NCBI GenBank assembly: GCA_002327445.1
Contig: DCWA01000022.1
Span: 1-64,000 of the forward strand
DNA: 64,000 nucleotides
Source: Desulfobacteraceae bacterium UBA2174
GTDB lineage: Bacteria; Desulfobacterota; Desulfobacteria; Desulfobacterales; UBA2174
Reading direction: 5' to 3'
Shown here piece by piece: positions 63,964 through 64,000 of the stretch. Below the pieces are notes generated by a model. It was given only the letters and a program-made list of their open reading frames with translations. It had not been told where the DNA came from and ran no database searches. The position numbers and the translations under genes are program-made. The stretch's first letter is position 1; the number at the start of each line of letters is the position of its first letter.

Positions 63964-64000
63964 TGGCACAGATCTTCGCATACATCGTTCACAAGAACGG
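63963..64000 (+). CDS. etfA: electron transfer flavoprotein alpha subunit, 5' end only
   Basis: The ATG overlaps the etfB stop (TAATG), and the window ends after 12 codons (MAQIFAYIVHKN). This is the expected start of an etfA gene. The rest is outside the window, so the call relies on the position after etfB and the short N-terminus. Confidence 0.7.
   Translation, partial: MAQIFAYIVHKN

Overview
The window reads as a chromosomal segment of a high-GC anaerobic bacterium. It is most likely a sulfate-reducing or related Desulfobacterota of the Desulfosarcina/Desulfococcus kind. This is an inference from gene content: many acyl-CoA dehydrogenases, an HdrD-like membrane Fe-S oxidoreductase next to etfBA, a ferredoxin-like regulator or redox protein, sigma-54 control and a deltaproteobacterial-style lipid megasynthase. 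No rRNA, tRNA or ribosomal-protein gene was seen to settle the taxonomy.

Layout: (1) 1-764 is eroded DNA with a DUF4338-like remnant and the frameshifted tail of a biotin-dependent carboxyltransferase. (2) 765-10122 (+) is an acyl-CoA catabolic run: nitronate-monooxygenase-like flavoprotein, two enoyl-CoA hydratases, MFS carrier, group II intron remnant, thiolase, 3-hydroxyacyl-CoA dehydrogenase, second thiolase and a winged-helix/ferredoxin protein. The middle of it (about 3480-7420) is visibly AT-richer than its surroundings and looks acquired. (3) 10486-24943 (-) is a long run headed by a TetR regulator. It holds hydratase 2-SDR and HMGCS-like/DUF35/SDR/SCP2 fusion proteins, an SCP-x-type thiolase, three acyl-CoA dehydrogenases, an AMACR-type CoA-transferase family III racemase and a dienoyl-CoA-reductase-like flavoenzyme. 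Together this resembles peroxisomal branched-chain or sterol-side-chain beta-oxidation in an anaerobe. (4) 25062-39374 holds a sigma-54 activator, divergent from one 3648-residue PUFA/PKS-type megasynthase. A VapBC toxin-antitoxin pair and a Sfp-type phosphopantetheinyl transferase follow. (5) 39479-41323 holds a two-repeat CRISPR-like element, a lipoprotein acid phosphatase, a 25-bp tandem repeat and an MlaD-like exported protein. (6) 41351-48577 is cobalamin nucleotide-loop assembly: a cobalamin riboswitch with terminator in front of cobT (-), followed by a nucleotidyltransferase and a glycosyltransferase, and divergent cobO-cobU-cobS-cobD-cbiB (+). (7) 48677-57766 holds housekeeping and signalling genes: DJ-1/PfpI, clpS-clpA, secA and two overlapping histidine-kinase genes. 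(8) 58050-64000 is a fatty-acid-oxidation module: a FadR-type TetR with its operator, a long acyl-CoA dehydrogenase, a membrane Fe-S oxidoreductase, etfB and the start of etfA.

How the parts fit: regions 2, 3 and 8 oxidise acyl-CoAs. The dehydrogenases would pass electrons through EtfAB to the membrane HdrD-like oxidoreductase and the quinone pool. Region 4 instead builds a lipid or polyketide, with its own activator and carrier-protein-activating enzyme nearby.

The most unusual items are the two fusion enzymes that share an almost identical SDR module, the megasynthase (tandem ACPs carrying Thr at the usual Ser, a second KS lacking both catalytic His motifs, and two N-terminal flavin barrels), and at least nine intergenic arrays of degenerate tandem repeats that share a 9-bp period but differ in motif.
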